The position numbers and the translations under genes are program-made. Source: Ottowia thiooxydans DSM 14619 (GTDB taxonomy: Bacteria > Pseudomonadota > Gammaproteobacteria > Burkholderiales > Burkholderiaceae_C). Taken from it: a stretch of DNA of 64,000 nt. Location: positions 186,001 to 250,000 of the forward strand of contig NZ_AUGX01000012.1 in NCBI RefSeq assembly GCF_000422885.1, written 5' to 3'. Position 1 is the stretch's first letter. Every line of letters begins with the position of its first letter. Shown here one piece after another: positions 62,103 through 64,000 of this stretch. The notes under the pieces were generated by a model. That model searched no databases, had not been told where the DNA came from, and worked only from the letters and a program-made list of their open reading frames with translations.

Positions 62103-63050
62103 TCAATCCAGCGGCACGATCCGGATCGAAGAAGGATCTCCAGTCTGAGCACCCACCACGGCAGCGAACAGCCGGCTGTTTTTACTGTCCACAGCGATGC
62201 CGCGGATTCCAGGCCAACCAGTTGCCAGCACTTTCATGGCACCGTTTGCGCCAATCTGATAGAGCTTGCCGCCGCTTCCGCCCACGTAGACGGTGCCATC
62301 CGGGCCGGCCGCCATCAGGTCCAGGCCGTCCAAAGTGGTGAACGTAGCCAGAGTCTGGCCGCTCTCGGCCGTGACCGCTTTCGCCCGAGCAGCAGACAGC
62401 GAATACACGCCGATCCTCGCGGTATTCTGGTCTGACACGATGAGCCTGTCCCCAACGACTGCCAGCCCTACGGGTTTGCCCAGACCCGTGACCAGTTCTT
62501 TCTCAGTCCCCTGCCCAGCACTCACCGCCAGTTGGCTGACGCTGCCCGTACCACCTCTGATGAACCATCCATCCACCAGTGCGCCGTCAGGCGCGGTGGT
62601 GATGCCAATGCGCCTGCGCAGCGCATCCAGCCCACTCACATTGAATGGCGCACCTGACTTGGGTACTGCGACCACTGTGCCATCCGTACCAAAACCAAAG
62701 CGAGTTGTGTAGAGCGTGCCATCGGTGCCACGTGTCAACTGACCTAGCGTTGCCCCGCTGGTAGGTGCGGTCGGCAAAGTTGCAAACGTGCTGAAAGTTT
62801 TATCACCATCCCAGACCTTGAGGGTGTTGGTGCCATCGTCTGTGAGATAGAGCTTGGATTCTGTGGAATCCCAGTACAAGCCGTTGAGCTTTGCGTTGAT
62901 GGAAATGGTGGTTGGGCCACGATCAACGTCATCGTCGCCGCCACACGCGGTAAGCGAAAGCACCGCGGCCATAGCGCCACCAAGCAAGACACGCGCGAAG
63001 CGGCTCAAGGAACCTCTCCGTTCCATCGAATTAAAAGCCATTGTGTTCAA
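62103..63050 (-). CDS. Lipoprotein with NHL-type beta-propeller
   Basis: 315 aa. TTG 63050 has a well-placed GGGAG; ATG 63041 and 63026 are alternatives. A lipoprotein signal (FARVLLGGAMAAVLSLTAC) ends in the lipobox LTAC. The rest is six-bladed-propeller-like with repeating units such as GLYWDSTESKLYLTDDGTNT, LTRGTDGTLYTTRFG and MAAGPDGTVYVGGSGGKLYQ. Substrate unknown. Divergent from the di-haem peroxidase, suggesting a shared envelope function. Confidence 0.75.
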   Translation of the reverse strand: MNTMAFNSMERRGSLSRFARVLLGGAMAAVLSLTACGGDDDVDRGPTTISINAKLNGLYWDSTESKLYLTDDGTNTLKVWDGDKTFSTFATLPTAPTSGATLGQLTRGTDGTLYTTRFGFGTDGTVVAVPKSGAPFNVSGLDALRRRIGITTAPDGALVDGWFIRGGTGSVSQLAVSAGQGTEKELVTGLGKPVGLAVVGDRLIVSDQNTARIGVYSLSAARAKAVTAESGQTLATFTTLDGLDLMAAGPDGTVYVGGSGGKLYQIGANGAMKVLATGWPGIRGIAVDSKNSRLFAAVVGAQTGDPSSIRIVPLD

Positions 63051-63137
63051 TTTCCGTCTCCCTCGGGTTGTGGTTGAATATCGATTCGCTATTCTATTAT
63101 TGAATAACGGTACAAAAACGAGTCATCAGGATCCACG

Positions 63138-64000
63138 ATGCAGTTCTCCTTCCTCACCCTCCCTGCCACCACAGCCTTGACACTGATTCTGGCCGCCGCC
63201 TGCTCCGCTTGTGGTGGCGGTTCCTCTGCCGAGGCACCGCCGGCACCAGTGCCTGACACCTGGGCGTGGTCTTTGCCGGAGGGATTTTCTCCACCAGTCG
63301 TGCCAGAAAACAACCCCATGAGCGAGGCCAAGGTCGAGCTGGGTCGCCATCTATTTCATGAGCCCCGTCTATCTGTCAACGGCACCCTCTCATGTGCTGG
63401 TTGCCACGCCTCGAACCTGGCGTTTTCTGACAATCGCGCCCTGGGTCGCGGCGCCACCAGCCAAAACCACCCCAGGAACTCGCCGGGCTTGATCAACGTG
63501 GCCTACAACCTCACCCTGGACTGGGCGAATCCCGCGCCTCGTACGCTTGAAGCACAAATGCACGGGCCAGTCTTCAATACCAGCCCCATCGAATTGGGTA
63601 TCAACGATTCCAATCGGGAACAAGTGCTGCAGCGCTTGAAGGACGATTCGCAGTATCCGGCGCGCTTTGCCGCCGCCTTCGCGAAAGAGTCCACTCCCAT
63701 TCATTGGGACAATGTCATCAAGGCCATCGCCGCATTTGAGCGCACCATCATTTCTGCCAACAGCCGCTACGATCAAGCGCGCGCCGGCACAAGCTCACTC
63801 AGCGCCACAGAGCAACGCGGACAACAGCTGTTTTTCGGAGAACGTGCGCTGTGCGCGCAATGCCATGCTGGCCCCAATCTAGGGGGTGGTGCCTTCGCTG
63901 CCACAAATGGAATCAGCGGCTCAGCGACGTTCTACAACATTGGTCTGTTCAACATGGGCGGCACGGGCGCCTATCCTGAACCGAACCGCGGCTTGTTCGA
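63138..64000 (+). CDS. Di-haem cytochrome c peroxidase / MauG family, 3' partial
   Basis: 287 codons visible; the gene continues beyond the right edge. The signal region reaches a lipobox-like LAAACSACGGG. Two haem c motifs: CAGCH at residues 86-90 and CAQCH at 239-243. Other family marks are KVELGRHLFHEPRLS, RNSPGLINVAYN, PIELGINDSN and FERTIISANSRYD. It reduces peroxide with electrons from cytochromes, or modifies proteins as MauG does; these cannot be told apart here. Divergent from the propeller lipoprotein gene. Confidence 0.9.
   Translation, partial: MQFSFLTLPATTALTLILAAACSACGGGSSAEAPPAPVPDTWAWSLPEGFSPPVVPENNPMSEAKVELGRHLFHEPRLSVNGTLSCAGCHASNLAFSDNRALGRGATSQNHPRNSPGLINVAYNLTLDWANPAPRTLEAQMHGPVFNTSPIELGINDSNREQVLQRLKDDSQYPARFAAAFAKESTPIHWDNVIKAIAAFERTIISANSRYDQARAGTSSLSATEQRGQQLFFGERALCAQCHAGPNLGGGAFAATNGISGSATFYNIGLFNMGGTGAYPEPNRGLF

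Overview
The window comes from a betaproteobacterial chromosome, most likely Comamonadaceae (Burkholderiales). The support is the tmRNA proteolysis tag ANDERFALAA, a fused aroA-cmk gene, the order gyrA / DUF2059 / pheA / tyrA / aroA-cmk / rpsA / ihfB / lapA / lapB, and ubiG-gph next to ompA and gyrA. This is a reading from recognised families and gene order, not a database assignment.

Layout. (1) 1-1752: right end of a decayed prophage or island, with phage-type minus-strand genes, two G-rich pentamer arrays and the C-terminal half of a tyrosine integrase. (2) 1753-39199: a second, more intact element integrated in tandem at the same site, the 3' end of ssrA. A perfect 34-bp direct repeat (1753-1786 and 39166-39199) bounds it, integrase arm-type repeats lie just inside both ends, and its own xis and int sit at 36215-37581. 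A mobC-like gene and a HUH-motif relaxase (32729-33738) with no type IV secretion genes make it an integrative mobilizable element. (3) 39166-64000: ordinary chromosome.

Element cargo, left to right: a secreted protein and a zinc-ribbon AAA+ ATPase; an IS5-type remnant; an orphan AbiEi-type regulator; a six-gene defence locus (C5-cytosine methyltransferase, Vsr, MORC-like GHKL ATPase, Z1 helicase-like protein, PD-(D/E)XK protein, AIPR protein); an unrecognised 590-aa HTH protein divergent from a second AAA+ paralogue that has lost its nucleotide-binding motifs; an XRE repressor divergent from six small secreted, lipo- or membrane-protein genes; three tandem, translationally coupled metallophosphoesterases, the last broken by a TGA at a probable Trp codon; a repeat-rich stretch; a fragment of a SEFIR/TIR gene cut by an IS21-type scar; a RES/Xre toxin-antitoxin pair; an IS4-family element; an unknown gene coupled to a PIN-domain gene; a decayed patch (VbhA-like antitoxin, winged-helix-like gene, UvrD-type helicase C-terminus); the mobilization genes; then xis-int. 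A second IS4-family element sits inside the integrase terminator hairpin.

The chromosomal part carries tmRNA, phosphoglycolate phosphatase, ubiquinone synthesis (ubiG), OmpA, DNA gyrase A, the phenylalanine/tyrosine/shikimate branch (pheA, tyrA, aroA-cmk), ribosomal protein S1, IHF beta, the LapA/LapB envelope pair, a full-length oxoprolinase, rdgC, a fluoride channel, a molbindin with ModE, a lipoprotein beta-propeller and a di-haem cytochrome c peroxidase that runs off the right edge. A 163-bp MITE lies in frame inside a secreted-protein gene at 42238-42873.
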